Assembly (NCBI GenBank): GCA_023133295.1
Contig: JAGLWT010000050.1
Span: 1-58,229 of the forward strand
DNA from: a bacterium
GTDB taxonomy: Bacteria; AUK180
Direction of reading: 5' to 3'
Length of the DNA: 58,229 bases
Shown here: positions 50,937 through 58,229 of the stretch, in pieces
Numbering within the stretch: the first letter of the stretch is position 1
Layout: each line of letters begins with the position of its first letter
Notes under the pieces: generated by a model
Database searches by the model: none
What the model saw: only the letters and a program-made list of their open reading frames with translations
What the model was told of the DNA's origin: nothing
Program-made: the position numbers and the translations under genes

Positions 50937-51495
50937 AAAGGCGATCACACCTGCCTTCAGACTAAAACCGACCATTTATGATCTGATGGTCATTGGGTTG
51001 ATGGCTGCTTCCGCCACTGCCCTGAAGCCGATACTTGCGGGTTTGGTGCACGCCTTAAAGGCATCTTTGAATATACCCGGCGGGGCGATCATCGGGGGAA
51101 TATACTTTCTTCCTCTTATTGTGGGCAAGGGTGTCTCCCGTTTTGGTTTTACCGGTTTTTTTATTGGCCTCACTCAGGCAATTCTAATGATAACAACAGG
51201 GGCATACGGCGCCAATGGCGTTCTGTCCCTGGTCTCCTTTTCATTGCCGGGCCTGATGATAGATGTGATCTACTACACGATAAAACACGAACTGTGGAGA
51301 GCCGTTATCGCGACCGCCCTGGCAAATGCGACCGGTTTGACCCTCGTGATGCTACTGCTTGGAAAATATCCATTGAATCTCTTTTTCATTCTGCTTGGTG
51401 CGGGAATTTTGGGTTCTGCCTTCATGGGTATCTTTAATTATGGTATTTCGAAGCAGATCAATAGGATATTGAAGGAACTTCATTTAAAAATATGA
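50929..51495 (+). CDS. ECF transporter S-component-like membrane protein
   Basis: 188 residues from a TTG start inside the end of the upstream oxidoreductase gene (GAGGGAGAAGG serves as ribosome-binding site). Five or six hydrophobic segments (LMVIGLMAASATALKPILAG, AIIGGIYFLPLIVG, GFTGFFIGLTQAILMIT, the VLSLVSFSLPGLMIDVIYY region, AVIATALANATGLTLVMLLL, LFFILLGAGILGSAFMGIF) match the small substrate-binding S subunits of energy-coupling-factor importers. The next three genes, each overlapping by 4 bases, provide the A, T and A subunits, so this is a complete dedicated (group I) system. Vitamin or metal specificity is not readable, though a flavin or thiamine precursor would fit the neighbouring flavoenzyme. 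Confidence 0.75.
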   Translation: MSEKAITPAFRLKPTIYDLMVIGLMAASATALKPILAGLVHALKASLNIPGGAIIGGIYFLPLIVGKGVSRFGFTGFFIGLTQAILMITTGAYGANGVLSLVSFSLPGLMIDVIYYTIKHELWRAVIATALANATGLTLVMLLLGKYPLNLFFILLGAGILGSAFMGIFNYGISKQINRILKELHLKI

Positions 51496-52127
51496 CGCTT
51501 TTTCTGAACAATGTTTCCGTCTCCTCAAATGACGGCACACCTTTAATCAAGAATATTACATGCTCCCTGCCTATGGCGGGTATGTATGGTATTTACGGGC
51601 CCGGTGGTTGTGGAAAGACAACTCTCGCCTATGCGATCTCGGGTATCATACCGAAATTCCTTGATTATGAGATCTCAGGTACGGTTAAGACCGCGGACCG
51701 CGATATGGCAAAGATCTCAAAGCATGAGATAGGAAAGGTCGTGGGGATCGTATTCCAGAATCCGGATTATCAGATATTCTTTCACTCCGTTGACCTTGAG
51801 ATCGGCTTTCCGATCTCCTTTGACAGCAAGAAAGTCAACGATATCGCTGATACATTGGGAATTTCGCATCTATTGAACCGGCCTTCTGATCAACTCTCGT
51901 ATGGAGAGAAAAAACTGGTGATACTGGCATCTAATCTGACGCTCTCACCTAAGGTAATTATTCTGGACGAGGTGTTTTCTTCTCTGGACGAGAAATACGG
52001 TCAAAGGATATTCACTCTGCTTCAGGCTCTTTCACAAAAAGGGCTTATAGTAATAATTATTGAGAATACCAGGGGCAAGATCCCGCTCGGCTGTATCAAA
52101 ATACCATTTTCGGAGTTGAAAAAGTGA
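51492..52127 (+). CDS. ecfA: ECF transporter ATPase, first A subunit (switch His missing)
   Basis: 211 residues, ATGA overlap with the S-component gene. ABC ATPase motifs: Walker A GPGGCGKTT, Q-loop VFQNPDYQIF, signature LSYGEKKLV and Walker B VIILDEVFSSLD with the catalytic Glu. Where the H-loop His is expected after the last strand (usually VTHD), the sequence reads VIIIENTRG, so the switch His is absent. The protein is also shorter than typical EcfA (about 270-290), lacking the C-terminal extension. It pairs with the second A subunit at 52828. Confidence 0.88.
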   Translation: MTLFLNNVSVSSNDGTPLIKNITCSLPMAGMYGIYGPGGCGKTTLAYAISGIIPKFLDYEISGTVKTADRDMAKISKHEIGKVVGIVFQNPDYQIFFHSVDLEIGFPISFDSKKVNDIADTLGISHLLNRPSDQLSYGEKKLVILASNLTLSPKVIILDEVFSSLDEKYGQRIFTLLQALSQKGLIVIIIENTRGKIPLGCIKIPFSELKK

Positions 52128-52831
52128 TACTGAGATTACTTACAACGCTGTTCATTTCCGCATTCATTTTTGCCAATTCCTCAGTGACCTTCGGGTTGAT
52201 ATTCTTATTAATAACGGTTTGCTTTTCTATCATCTTCAAATCATCCCTTTCGGTGAAGTTCTTAAAATTTGTGATAGGTGCATCAATAACAGTAGTTATT
52301 TTGCAGATGCTTTTTAGAAAAGGGGAAGACCTACTCTATGTCCTGGGTCCGATAAAATTCTATCTGAACGGGCTATATATGGGATTGAATGTAGCAACAG
52401 TATTTCTTTCTATGCTGTTTATCATCGGAATATTGGGTACGGTCGATCCTGATGTGATCTTTCATAAAATGGAGGCCGTTCATTTTCCGAGAGTCATTAT
52501 CTTTCCTTTATATACGGCATATAGATTTTTACCCGCTATTACAATTCAAGCGCGAGTGATGAATCATTATGCTACGATCAGGTCCAATCGCGGACGAGCC
52601 GGTTTCTTTTCAAAAATAAAGCTATATTCCAGCTTACTCACACCATTTTTTGTGGGCGTTTTCAAAAGGGTATTCTATATGTGGCTTTCCGTCGAGCGCA
52701 GGAACATAGAATCGGTGGATTCCATATTTGCAAAGAAGAGTGACCGAATAAGTGTCGCAGATATTATTTATCTATTCTTTGCTCTTATTTCAATAATCGC
52801 ATATTTTCGTTTCAGAGGAGATCTTATTTGA
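52124..52831 (+). CDS. ecfT: ECF transporter T component
   Basis: 235 residues from a GTG start in a GTGA overlap with the preceding ATPase gene. Transmembrane helices occur at about 5-50, 60-75, 90-115 and 215-232. The amphipathic coupling region contains YATIRSNRGRAGFF and GVFKRVFYMWLSVERRN, comparable to the Arg-Gly coupling motifs of EcfT that dock on the two ATPases. It holds the S component and transmits ATP-driven movement in the inner membrane. Its stop overlaps the TTG start of the second ATPase. Confidence 0.85.
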   Translation: MILRLLTTLFISAFIFANSSVTFGLIFLLITVCFSIIFKSSLSVKFLKFVIGASITVVILQMLFRKGEDLLYVLGPIKFYLNGLYMGLNVATVFLSMLFIIGILGTVDPDVIFHKMEAVHFPRVIIFPLYTAYRFLPAITIQARVMNHYATIRSNRGRAGFFSKIKLYSSLLTPFFVGVFKRVFYMWLSVERRNIESVDSIFAKKSDRISVADIIYLFFALISIIAYFRFRGDLI

Positions 52832-53427
52832 TAGAGATCATAGCATTGGACTTTATACGGAGTGAAAGAAGAATATTCAAAAACTTAAATCTCAAAGTAG
52901 GTGAGAATAGCAAGATCTGTATAAAGGGCCCGATCGGATCGGGAAAATCAACGCTCTTTGACCTTCTTCTTGGATTTGAAGCCCCCACAAGTGGTCAGAT
53001 CTATATTGGAGGAAAGCAAATAACCAAGAAAGTAATAAGCGAGCAGGTTAACTTTATCGCTCAGAACAGTGATCTTCAATTATTGACCATGGAAGTGAAA
53101 AAGGAGATCGAATTCATTTCAAGAAAGACCATTACAGATGAGATCATCGAATTCTTTCAATTGTGCCCTTTTCTCAAGAGAAATCCGCTCACCCTATCTT
53201 CGTCTGAAAAAAGAAGGGTGCTTCTTGCCGGCGTGTTTCTTTCGGAACTGCCGTATCTTATTCTGGATGAACCCGCCGCAGATCTTGACGATCAATGGAA
53301 GACCAAGGTATTTTCAAGGATACTTGAGAGTGAGAAAACGGTATTAGCATTTTCCCATGAGGAAATAAAAGGGTTAGAGCAACTCGGGATAGAGCAGCTC
53401 CAGGATAAAGACCCAGACCGGGATTGA
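52828..53427 (+). CDS. ecfA: ECF transporter ATPase, second A subunit
   Basis: 199 residues from a TTG start (AGAGGAG upstream, TTGA overlap with ecfT). Walker A GPIGSGKST, Q-loop IAQNSDLQLL, a divergent signature LSSSEKRRVL (Gly of LSGGE replaced by Ser), Walker B LILDEPAADLD and an intact switch His in VLAFSHEEI. The two ATPases are therefore complementary: this one keeps the H-loop His, the first keeps a Gly-type signature. The 3' end overlaps the convergent transporter gene by 54 bases (53374-53427). Confidence 0.87.
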   Translation: MIEIIALDFIRSERRIFKNLNLKVGENSKICIKGPIGSGKSTLFDLLLGFEAPTSGQIYIGGKQITKKVISEQVNFIAQNSDLQLLTMEVKKEIEFISRKTITDEIIEFFQLCPFLKRNPLTLSSSEKRRVLLAGVFLSELPYLILDEPAADLDDQWKTKVFSRILESEKTVLAFSHEEIKGLEQLGIEQLQDKDPDRD

Positions 53428-54321
53428 GATCAAAGCTCCGATATAAGAATATAATAATCTTGGATACACAAATTCCTCATTCCCCGCTCTATGCCTATAT
53501 TTTTCCAGCATGACGGCAAAATTATTTGCAGGCGGCATTATACATGCCAATGACAGCACCCAGCCCAGTAACTTGCTGGGATTGAATGCCCATATAAGGA
53601 ATATAAATATCAGGGGAAGAACGAAATTCTTTGCAAAAACGAAAAGGAGTACTCCTCTGATCCTTACCTTTTTCAAAACGATCTTCGAAAGTATTCCACC
53701 AAGAACGAACATCACGCCGTAGATGCCGATCTTACCGATGAGGTCAAGGATATTCATGACCTGCCCGGGTACATATTTTCCAACGCCGGCAACTCCCAGG
53801 ATCATTGAGATCGCTGTTATAATAAATGGAACGGGAAGTGTGTTTGCCTTGGGCCTTGTTTCTCCTCCTGTGATCCAGAGAACTCCGAGTGACCATAACA
53901 GAAGCAAAAGGAGCATTATATACATGAAAAGCAGTACAATGGCGAGATCCAAGGTATCGCCCTTCATTATTTCCAGAAGGATAGGGACCGAAAGATATCC
54001 GCTGTTCAAAAAAGTGAATAGCGCGAGATTTTCTTTCATAAACCCCGTTCGAGTGATCTTTCCGAAAAGATAACCGCCGGCGATCCCAATGGCAAGGAAA
54101 GCGAGCGTTATGAAGGGGATATACCAAAACTGGAGAAGAACCTCCATATTGAACCTCAGAAGGAATTTATGAAGTATCATCACGGGGATAAGAAAATTTA
54201 CAAATAAGGTTGAGAGGGGCTTCAGCCACCCCTTCGGCAGGAAAAGTCGAAAGGAAATATATCCAAAGACCATCAGGCCGAATGTTTTAATGATAAATTG
54301 AAGGATCGGGTAAATAGTCAA
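53374..54321 (-). CDS. AEC (auxin efflux carrier) family transporter, start abutting a MITE
   Basis: About 315 residues if started at the TTG at 54321 (MTIYPILQFIIKTFGLMVFG). The open frame continues upstream for 34 codons, but those lie in the MITE beginning at 54325. Ten hydrophobic helices fit the AEC/PIN-like carrier fold, with VNFLIPVMILHKFL near the N-terminus and an internal half beginning around PFIITAISMILGVAGVG. AEC carriers move organic acids such as malate, or other anions. The original leader and promoter appear displaced by the element, so expression is uncertain. The 3' end overlaps the convergent ECF ATPase gene. Confidence 0.75.
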   Translation of the reverse strand: MTIYPILQFIIKTFGLMVFGYISFRLFLPKGWLKPLSTLFVNFLIPVMILHKFLLRFNMEVLLQFWYIPFITLAFLAIGIAGGYLFGKITRTGFMKENLALFTFLNSGYLSVPILLEIMKGDTLDLAIVLLFMYIMLLLLLLWSLGVLWITGGETRPKANTLPVPFIITAISMILGVAGVGKYVPGQVMNILDLIGKIGIYGVMFVLGGILSKIVLKKVRIRGVLLFVFAKNFVLPLIFIFLIWAFNPSKLLGWVLSLACIMPPANNFAVMLEKYRHRAGNEEFVYPRLLYSYIGALISIPVWVFILELLYPELL

Positions 54322-54324
54322 TCT

Positions 54325-54425
54325 AGTGCTCTGATTTATTAATACGTGAACAATGGCTGAAGCTATTTTCTTTAGCATGAGAGGAGCGCGGAACGCCGCA
54401 TACCCACTGCGGTATGTAAGCAATT
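54325..54425. mobile_element. Left-end fragment of MITE (copy M5a)
   Basis: It begins AGTGCTCTGATTTATTAATA at 54325 and runs through a GCATACCCACTGCGGTATGT hairpin-like segment to GTAAGCAA, where the next copy starts. Its own right half is missing, consistent with nested insertion or tandem recombination. Confidence 0.8.
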
Positions 54426-54697
54426 AGTGCTCTGATCCATAAAGACCTTAACAATGGCTGCTGCTGTTTTAATCCGTATTCAAGGCGCGAGGACCGTCGC
54501 ATACCCCCTGCGGTATGTAAGCAACGAGCAACGCAGAAGACAGAAAAGAGCATCAGCCCGAAGGGAATCTCATCTTTGGTCAATTTCTTCCTCTCTCTTC
54601 GCTTACGGACCACGAAGGGTACGCCACGCTCATTGTTCGTTGGAATTGACTCAAATCTAAACATTCCATTGTCAACGTATTTATGCATCAGAACACT
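54426..54697. mobile_element. MITE-like element, 272 bp (copy M5b)
   Basis: Left end AGTGCTCTGATCCATAAAGA (54426) and an inverted right end (complement AGTGTTCTGATGCATAAATA) ending at 54697. Both outer edges adjoin TA. The interior repeats the GCATACCCCCTGCGGTATGT segment and the conserved right subterminal block (GGAATTGACTCAAATCTAAA). It has no transposase. Confidence 0.88.
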
Positions 54698-54729
54698 ATA
54701 AGTCCGTTTCAATATTACGCATCATGCCC

Positions 54730-56214
54730 TCATTGATCTGATGAATCATTACTACTCCTATTGATCCTGAATCTTCGACAGGTTTTTATTATGACCTGAT
54801 ATTCATAGCTCCTTCTTCTGAAGATCACTATGAAAAGAAATTCCATGAGATATATGCCTAAAAATGTGATCGCTAATGTTAAAAGATTCTTAGGAAAATA
54901 GGATAAAAAGAATTTGGACAGTGAAAAAAGCAAACCGAATGCCAGGATAACAGTTAAGTAACTAAAGTTGAAGGGGTGAAATCGGTATTTGATAAATACT
55001 GTGGTGGAAATAATGATATTTATCAGAATATAGCTCAGGGCAGTGGCGTAGGCAGCTCCCAAAGCACCGAATCGAGGGATCAGCAAATAGTTTAGTATCA
55101 GGTTCACCAGCAGAACTACAAGAGTGATGAGAAAATAGGCCTTTTGCATATTGCCATAAGAGAGAATCGGTGCATTTAACCCCGTCAGGATATTCAAAAT
55201 AAGTCCGGATGACAAAACAATGAGGATAGTGCCCGATAGAGATGTGTAATCACTGCCGAAGATACCCGCCACCTGTTCAGAAAAAAGCAGGAAGATGAGC
55301 AGAAGTGGAAACGAAACGAGCAGTATCATCCGGTTGAAGATATGATATGTATGTCCGAATTGCTTGCCGAAACTGCCTTCTTTTGAGATATGAGGAATGA
55401 GGGACCTTGAAAAAAGCGTCATGGGCAATAGAAGAAAAAATGCGCTTCTGACCGCAACCCTGTAAAAGGCAACTTCTGCCATGGGCCGGAAAAGTCCGAT
55501 CATGAAAGTATCTATATTTGTCATAAGAACAAATGTTAAAGAGGCAAAAAAGAGGGGCAGGGAAATATTTATCAATTCCTTTAATGGTACTCTAGTGCTT
55601 GGGCTTGAGAATATCCGGGGCTGCTTCGACCGTAGGATCAAATATTCGATCACAATATTTATCAGCACTGCGCCAAGGTATATATATACCACTGTATTGA
55701 TCGGCAATGGAGTAAAAATATGAGCCAGGATGGCAAAGCGGAATATTGTTTCGGAGATGATGGATAGATTCAATGAGAACATATCTCCGGTTGCCCAGAT
55801 CACGCTTCTGAACACCTTCTGTATCGATGAAAGGAAGATATATGGGATGAAGATGAGTAGAATACTTTCTCTCGCTGCAGGAACCGCGAGGATGCCCGCC
55901 ATAATAAACAGAGAGAAGAGTACAACGGAAACAAGACTTCTGCTCATAATGAACTTGACCTTTCCGTATTCCTTATCGGCAAGGTATTTCGCTCCCAATT
56001 TCAAAATGCCCCGGTCCAGCCCGAACATAGGGATGATGGCAAACATTGAAATAGTGGCGAATCCCCAAAGGAAATGCCCCGCGTCTTCGGTCTTGAAGAA
56101 TCTTGTAAGAAGCACGATCAGCAAAAAAGTCAGGCCTCTATTCGCGATCTCAAAAATAATATTAATGCCGCTGCCTTTAAGTAGAGTAAATAATTCCTTT
56201 CTTTTTTGATCCAT
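54730..56214 (-). CDS. Polysaccharide flippase (Wzx/MATE-like, MVF superfamily)
   Basis: 494 residues with about 12-14 hydrophobic helices throughout. N-terminal pattern ELFTLLKGSGINIIFEIANR followed by LTFLLIVLLTRFF and the D-A-G-H-F element is typical of Wzx/RfbX-type flippases that move undecaprenyl-linked oligosaccharides across the inner membrane. Further features are FGLDRGILKL and the central LMTNIDTFMIGLF helix. The last 40 residues are cytoplasmic and basic (RRRSYEYQ). No glycosyltransferase genes are adjacent. The GDP-mannose gene at 5.3 kb is a possible distant partner. Transcription starts at a consensus leaderless-type promoter. Confidence 0.85.
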   Translation of the reverse strand: MDQKRKELFTLLKGSGINIIFEIANRGLTFLLIVLLTRFFKTEDAGHFLWGFATISMFAIIPMFGLDRGILKLGAKYLADKEYGKVKFIMSRSLVSVVLFSLFIMAGILAVPAARESILLIFIPYIFLSSIQKVFRSVIWATGDMFSLNLSIISETIFRFAILAHIFTPLPINTVVYIYLGAVLINIVIEYLILRSKQPRIFSSPSTRVPLKELINISLPLFFASLTFVLMTNIDTFMIGLFRPMAEVAFYRVAVRSAFFLLLPMTLFSRSLIPHISKEGSFGKQFGHTYHIFNRMILLVSFPLLLIFLLFSEQVAGIFGSDYTSLSGTILIVLSSGLILNILTGLNAPILSYGNMQKAYFLITLVVLLVNLILNYLLIPRFGALGAAYATALSYILINIIISTTVFIKYRFHPFNFSYLTVILAFGLLFSLSKFFLSYFPKNLLTLAITFLGIYLMEFLFIVIFRRRSYEYQVIIKTCRRFRINRSSNDSSDQ

Positions 56215-56220
56215 CTGGGA

Positions 56221-56249
56221 ATTATATTATTTTTTCCCCATTTATTCAA
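56221..56249 (-). promoter_or_regulatory. Leaderless-type promoter for the flippase gene
   Basis: On the minus strand TTGAAT (56249-56244), 17 bp, TATAAT (56226-56221). Six bases then lead to the ATG at 56214 with no Shine-Dalgarno sequence. Confidence 0.75.
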
Positions 56250-56410
56250 GGCACGCTTCGCAGTGTACAAGTGACAAGTGCACAAGTGACAAGTGGGGAA
56301 ATGAAAACTTGGGATATAATAGAGGATTGAAGAAAATGTCAATTGTCCATTTTCAATTGTTAATTGTTCGTACTATCTCGTACTTCGGACGCTCTGGTGT
56401 CCGAAAGCCC
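56250..56410. repeat. Low-complexity intergenic repeats
   Basis: It contains CAAGTGACAAGTGCACAAGT and TCAATTGTCCATTTTCAATT words, the same vocabulary found at 4950, 18240, 18660, 20410 and 21520. No gene is seen. Confidence 0.65.
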
Positions 56411-56439
56411 TTGAAAAATCTGAAGTATTCCGATAAAAT
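56411..56439 (+). promoter_or_regulatory. Leaderless-type promoter for the TGS-domain GTPase
   Basis: TTGAAA (56411-56416), 17 bp, TAAAAT (56434-56439). Five bases separate the -10 box from the ATG at 56445 and no Shine-Dalgarno sequence is present. Confidence 0.7.
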
Positions 56440-56444
56440 AAACT

Positions 56445-57425
56445 ATGCCAGCGAATCTTACTCCCGATTACTTACGCAATGAGAAAAATTACAAATTAGC
56501 AGCTGATCAGGATGAGAAACTTTATTGGCTGGAGCAGATGTATTCGACCATCCCAAAACATAAAGGTACGGAAAAACTACAGGGCGAGATCAAGAAGAAG
56601 ATCTCCCAGTTGAAAAAGAGCATGGAAGGGGTGGTTAAGAAGAAGAGCTCAGTTTCAAATAAGATAGAAAAGAGCGGTGCTGCCCAGATACTGGTCATCG
56701 GCCCCGCAAATGCAGGGAAATCGACATTCTTAACGATGTATACAGGGCATTCATCTCAGGTTGAGAGATACGCCTACACCACAACTGACTTTGTCCTCGG
56801 AATGGGAGATTGGGAAGATATATCATTTCAATTCATTGATACACCTGCCATTAAAGAGGGCTTCACTCCCTTTTTAGTGTTTAACCAGCTTCGGATCGCA
56901 GACCTGGTAATTGTAATATTAACATCGGAGAGCGATCCCTCAACACAATATGAGGAGTTAACTCAATTTCTCGGTAAAAAGAACATACGGCTATTGGCTT
57001 CCGGGGAGAAGTATGAGAAAGAAGGTACTGTGAACCTGCCGCATATGATCATAATGAATAAGATCGATCTGATCGATGATTACACAGCCCTCGACGACTT
57101 TAGAGATTCGATGGATATAAAGGTGATCTCAACCTCTCTGATACTGGGAGATGATAGAAATGAGATAATGGAGGAGGTCTTTGCTCTAAGCCGGAAGATC
57201 AGGATATATACGAAAGAGCAGGGAGAAAAACCCAATATGAAAGATCCTTTTGTCGTTGACGAGGGAACCACGGTGATAGACCTTGCTGCGCATATTCACA
57301 AGGATTTCGTAGCGCAGTTCAATTATGCGCGTGTATGGGGAGGGGAGTTCTATGACGGGCAGAGGATCGGTAAAATAGAACCACTCTCAGAAGGACTTGT
57401 CATTGAGTTCTACCTTCACGATTGA
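56445..57425 (+). CDS. DRG/Obg-like GTPase with C-terminal TGS domain
   Basis: 326 residues. A helical N-terminal arm (about 1-75, Lys-rich) precedes the G domain: G1 GPANAGKST (about residue 86), G3 DTPAI (Ala for the usual Gly of DTPG), G4 NKID. The last 65 residues form a TGS domain (VDEGTTVIDLAAHIHKDF, then GQRIGKIEPLSEGLVIEFYL). This order matches the DRG/Rbg branch of the OBG-HflX-like family, which is typical of archaea and eukaryotes and patchy in bacteria. Such proteins bind RNA or ribosomes and act in translation. The stop codon adjoins a fragment of MITE terminal repeat. Confidence 0.85.
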   Translation: MPANLTPDYLRNEKNYKLAADQDEKLYWLEQMYSTIPKHKGTEKLQGEIKKKISQLKKSMEGVVKKKSSVSNKIEKSGAAQILVIGPANAGKSTFLTMYTGHSSQVERYAYTTTDFVLGMGDWEDISFQFIDTPAIKEGFTPFLVFNQLRIADLVIVILTSESDPSTQYEELTQFLGKKNIRLLASGEKYEKEGTVNLPHMIIMNKIDLIDDYTALDDFRDSMDIKVISTSLILGDDRNEIMEEVFALSRKIRIYTKEQGEKPNMKDPFVVDEGTTVIDLAAHIHKDFVAQFNYARVWGGEFYDGQRIGKIEPLSEGLVIEFYLHD

Positions 57426-57446
57426 TATTTATGAATCAGAACACTC
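57425..57446. repeat. MITE terminal-repeat fragment
   Basis: The complement reads AGTGTTCTGATTCATAAATA, matching the right ends of M1 and M5b. Only the terminal repeat remains. It begins at the stop codon of the GTPase gene. Confidence 0.7.
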
Positions 57447-57498
57447 AAATGTAACCTTTTTACCAATTGCAGCGTTCTATTAGTTGACGGAGGTCAAG

Positions 57499-58005
57499 AT
57501 GAAGAAAAAAACACTTCTTTTCACCATTGCTTTGATGTTTTTATCAATGAGTTTGTTTGCCGGCGATTCCCCCGAGATGGGTAAGGGAAGGCATCCGGGT
57601 ATGAAAGACGGCGATAATTACCACGGCCGTATGCATTTTGAGGAGAGGATAAAAGAAGCCCTTGAACTCTCTGATAAGCAATTCGATCAATTGGAAAAAC
57701 TCAGAATGGAGCTGGATAAAAAAGCCGCGAAGATCAAGATCCAGATCGCAAAAAAAGAACTTGATATCAAGGAGCTGCTCTTGGAGGATGATATTGATTT
57801 TAAAGCCATCAAAATGGTATTGAAGGAGATCAATGACCTGGATTATGAACTTAAAATAATCAAGATATTGCATCTTGAAAAATCTTCGAAGATACTTACT
57901 AAAGAACAATTTGCCAAATTCAAAAATCATTTTTTCCGCGGTGATAAAAAGGAGAAAATGATGAAGATGATGAAGAAGAAAAAGATATATAAAGACAGAG
58001 ATTAA
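57499..58005 (+). CDS. Spy/CpxP-like periplasmic protein (LTxxQ-type)
   Basis: 168 residues from the ATG at 57499, chosen for GGAGG at 57489 and the signal peptide (KKKTLLFTIALMFLSMSLFA) that begins there. The mature protein starts with a His/Gly/Met-rich stretch (about 24-48), followed by long helices with LELSDKQFDQLEKLR and, later, LTKEQFAKFKNHFF, the paired LTxxQ-like motifs of Spy, CpxP and heavy-metal-resistance periplasmic proteins. The C-terminus is very rich in Lys and Met (KEKMMKMMKKKK). Relatives act as ATP-independent chaperones or metal sensors under envelope stress. It is transcribed alone. Confidence 0.75.
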   Translation: MKKKTLLFTIALMFLSMSLFAGDSPEMGKGRHPGMKDGDNYHGRMHFEERIKEALELSDKQFDQLEKLRMELDKKAAKIKIQIAKKELDIKELLLEDDIDFKAIKMVLKEINDLDYELKIIKILHLEKSSKILTKEQFAKFKNHFFRGDKKEKMMKMMKKKKIYKDRD

Positions 58006-58023
58006 TAACCCTTCATTATGCGA

Positions 58024-58040
58024 GGGTGAATTCATCACCC
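58024..58040 (+). terminator. Short hairpin after the Spy-like gene
   Basis: GGGTGA (58024-58029) and TCACCC (58035-58040) form a 6-bp stem with a 5-base loop, 18 bases past the stop codon. No U-run follows, so the terminator call is weak. Confidence 0.3.
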
Positions 58041-58063
58041 CCGTATATCAACATTACAATTCT

Positions 58064-58229
58064 AGTGTACTGTTTCATAAATACGATGATAATGAAATGT
58101 TTAAATTTGAGTCAATTTCAACGATAAATTCAGTCTGAAGTGTGAAGTGTGAGGTGTAAAGTGGGAACCAGGATGAAATAAAACTTGATCCCACGGTCGC
58201 CAATTCCCTCTGGATGACACTTTCCACTT
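58064..58229. repeat. Partial MITE-like element, left end (copy M7)
   Basis: It begins AGTGTACTGTTTCATAAATA after CTA, continues with the conserved TTTGAGTCAATTTCAACGAT block, and then GAAGTGTGAAGTGTGAGGTG and a CCACGGTCGCCAATTCCCTC segment. Its reverse complement aligns along its whole length with positions 22-186. It runs off the window. Confidence 0.85.

Overview
The window suggests an anaerobic, Gram-negative-type bacterium with moderate GC, probably an uncultured lineage near the FCB group or a candidate phylum. The evidence is many signal-peptide proteins and small outer-membrane barrels, several lipoproteins, a PorV/PorQ-family protein, two secreted proteins ending in a type IX secretion (T9SS/FlgD-like) sorting domain, the alpha-2-macroglobulin/PBP1C pair, rubrerythrin, and a soluble NADH-dependent iron-sulfur flavoenzyme. 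No rRNA, tRNA, CRISPR array or transposase gene was seen. Both window ends fall inside the same repeat element in opposite orientation, so this is probably a whole assembly contig that broke in repeats.

Layout. 0.2-2.3 kb: a CsgG/LpoB-like protein with a barrel tail and two tandem secreted paralogs. 2.4-4.9 kb: a clostripain (C11) protease with a sorting domain. 5.3-8.1 kb (minus): GDP-mannose pyrophosphorylase and a pyruvate kinase carrying a C-terminal ferredoxin-like domain. 8.2-11.4 kb: an envelope operon with an MscS channel. 11.7-18.2 kb: a PorV-like protein and a 1852-residue repeat-built surface protein. 18.9-22.6 kb: an outer-membrane protein, rubrerythrin, and a S1/P1 nuclease-like protein with a C-terminal anchor. 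23.1-27.3 kb: an epimerase-like SDR, an S9 peptidase lipoprotein and a small lipoprotein. 27.7-32.1 kb: an outer-membrane protein and a heterodimeric ABC exporter. 32.2-41.2 kb: an aminotransferase, alpha-2-macroglobulin and PBP1C. 41.2-44.5 kb: an AT-rich island with a broken M16 peptidase and a long MutL-type ATPase. 45.1-53.4 kb: NDP kinase, a NuoE/NuoF/(NuoG-NfnB) flavoenzyme, and an ECF transporter in one tightly packed run. 53.4-58.0 kb: an AEC transporter, a flippase, a TGS-domain GTPase and a Spy/CpxP-like protein.

Two features cut across the window. First, sigma70-type promoters (TTGNNN, 16-17 bp, TAnAAT) are easy to read. Five of them place the -10 box only 5-7 nt before the start codon with no Shine-Dalgarno, which predicts leaderless mRNAs; most other genes have AGGAGG-like sites. 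Second, intergenic DNA is crowded with repeats. They include a MITE-like family with terminal inverted repeats starting AGTGTACTG, a REPIN-like GGGACGGAGG hairpin family, and low-complexity words such as CACAAGTGACAAGTG. These elements abut, and in places supply, the ends of genes.

The most unusual gene-level observations are the pyruvate kinase-ferredoxin fusion with one cluster Cys replaced by Glu, the NADH/FAD iron-sulfur complex with no visible terminal catalytic subunit but coupled to an ECF transporter, and the orphan long MutL-like protein.
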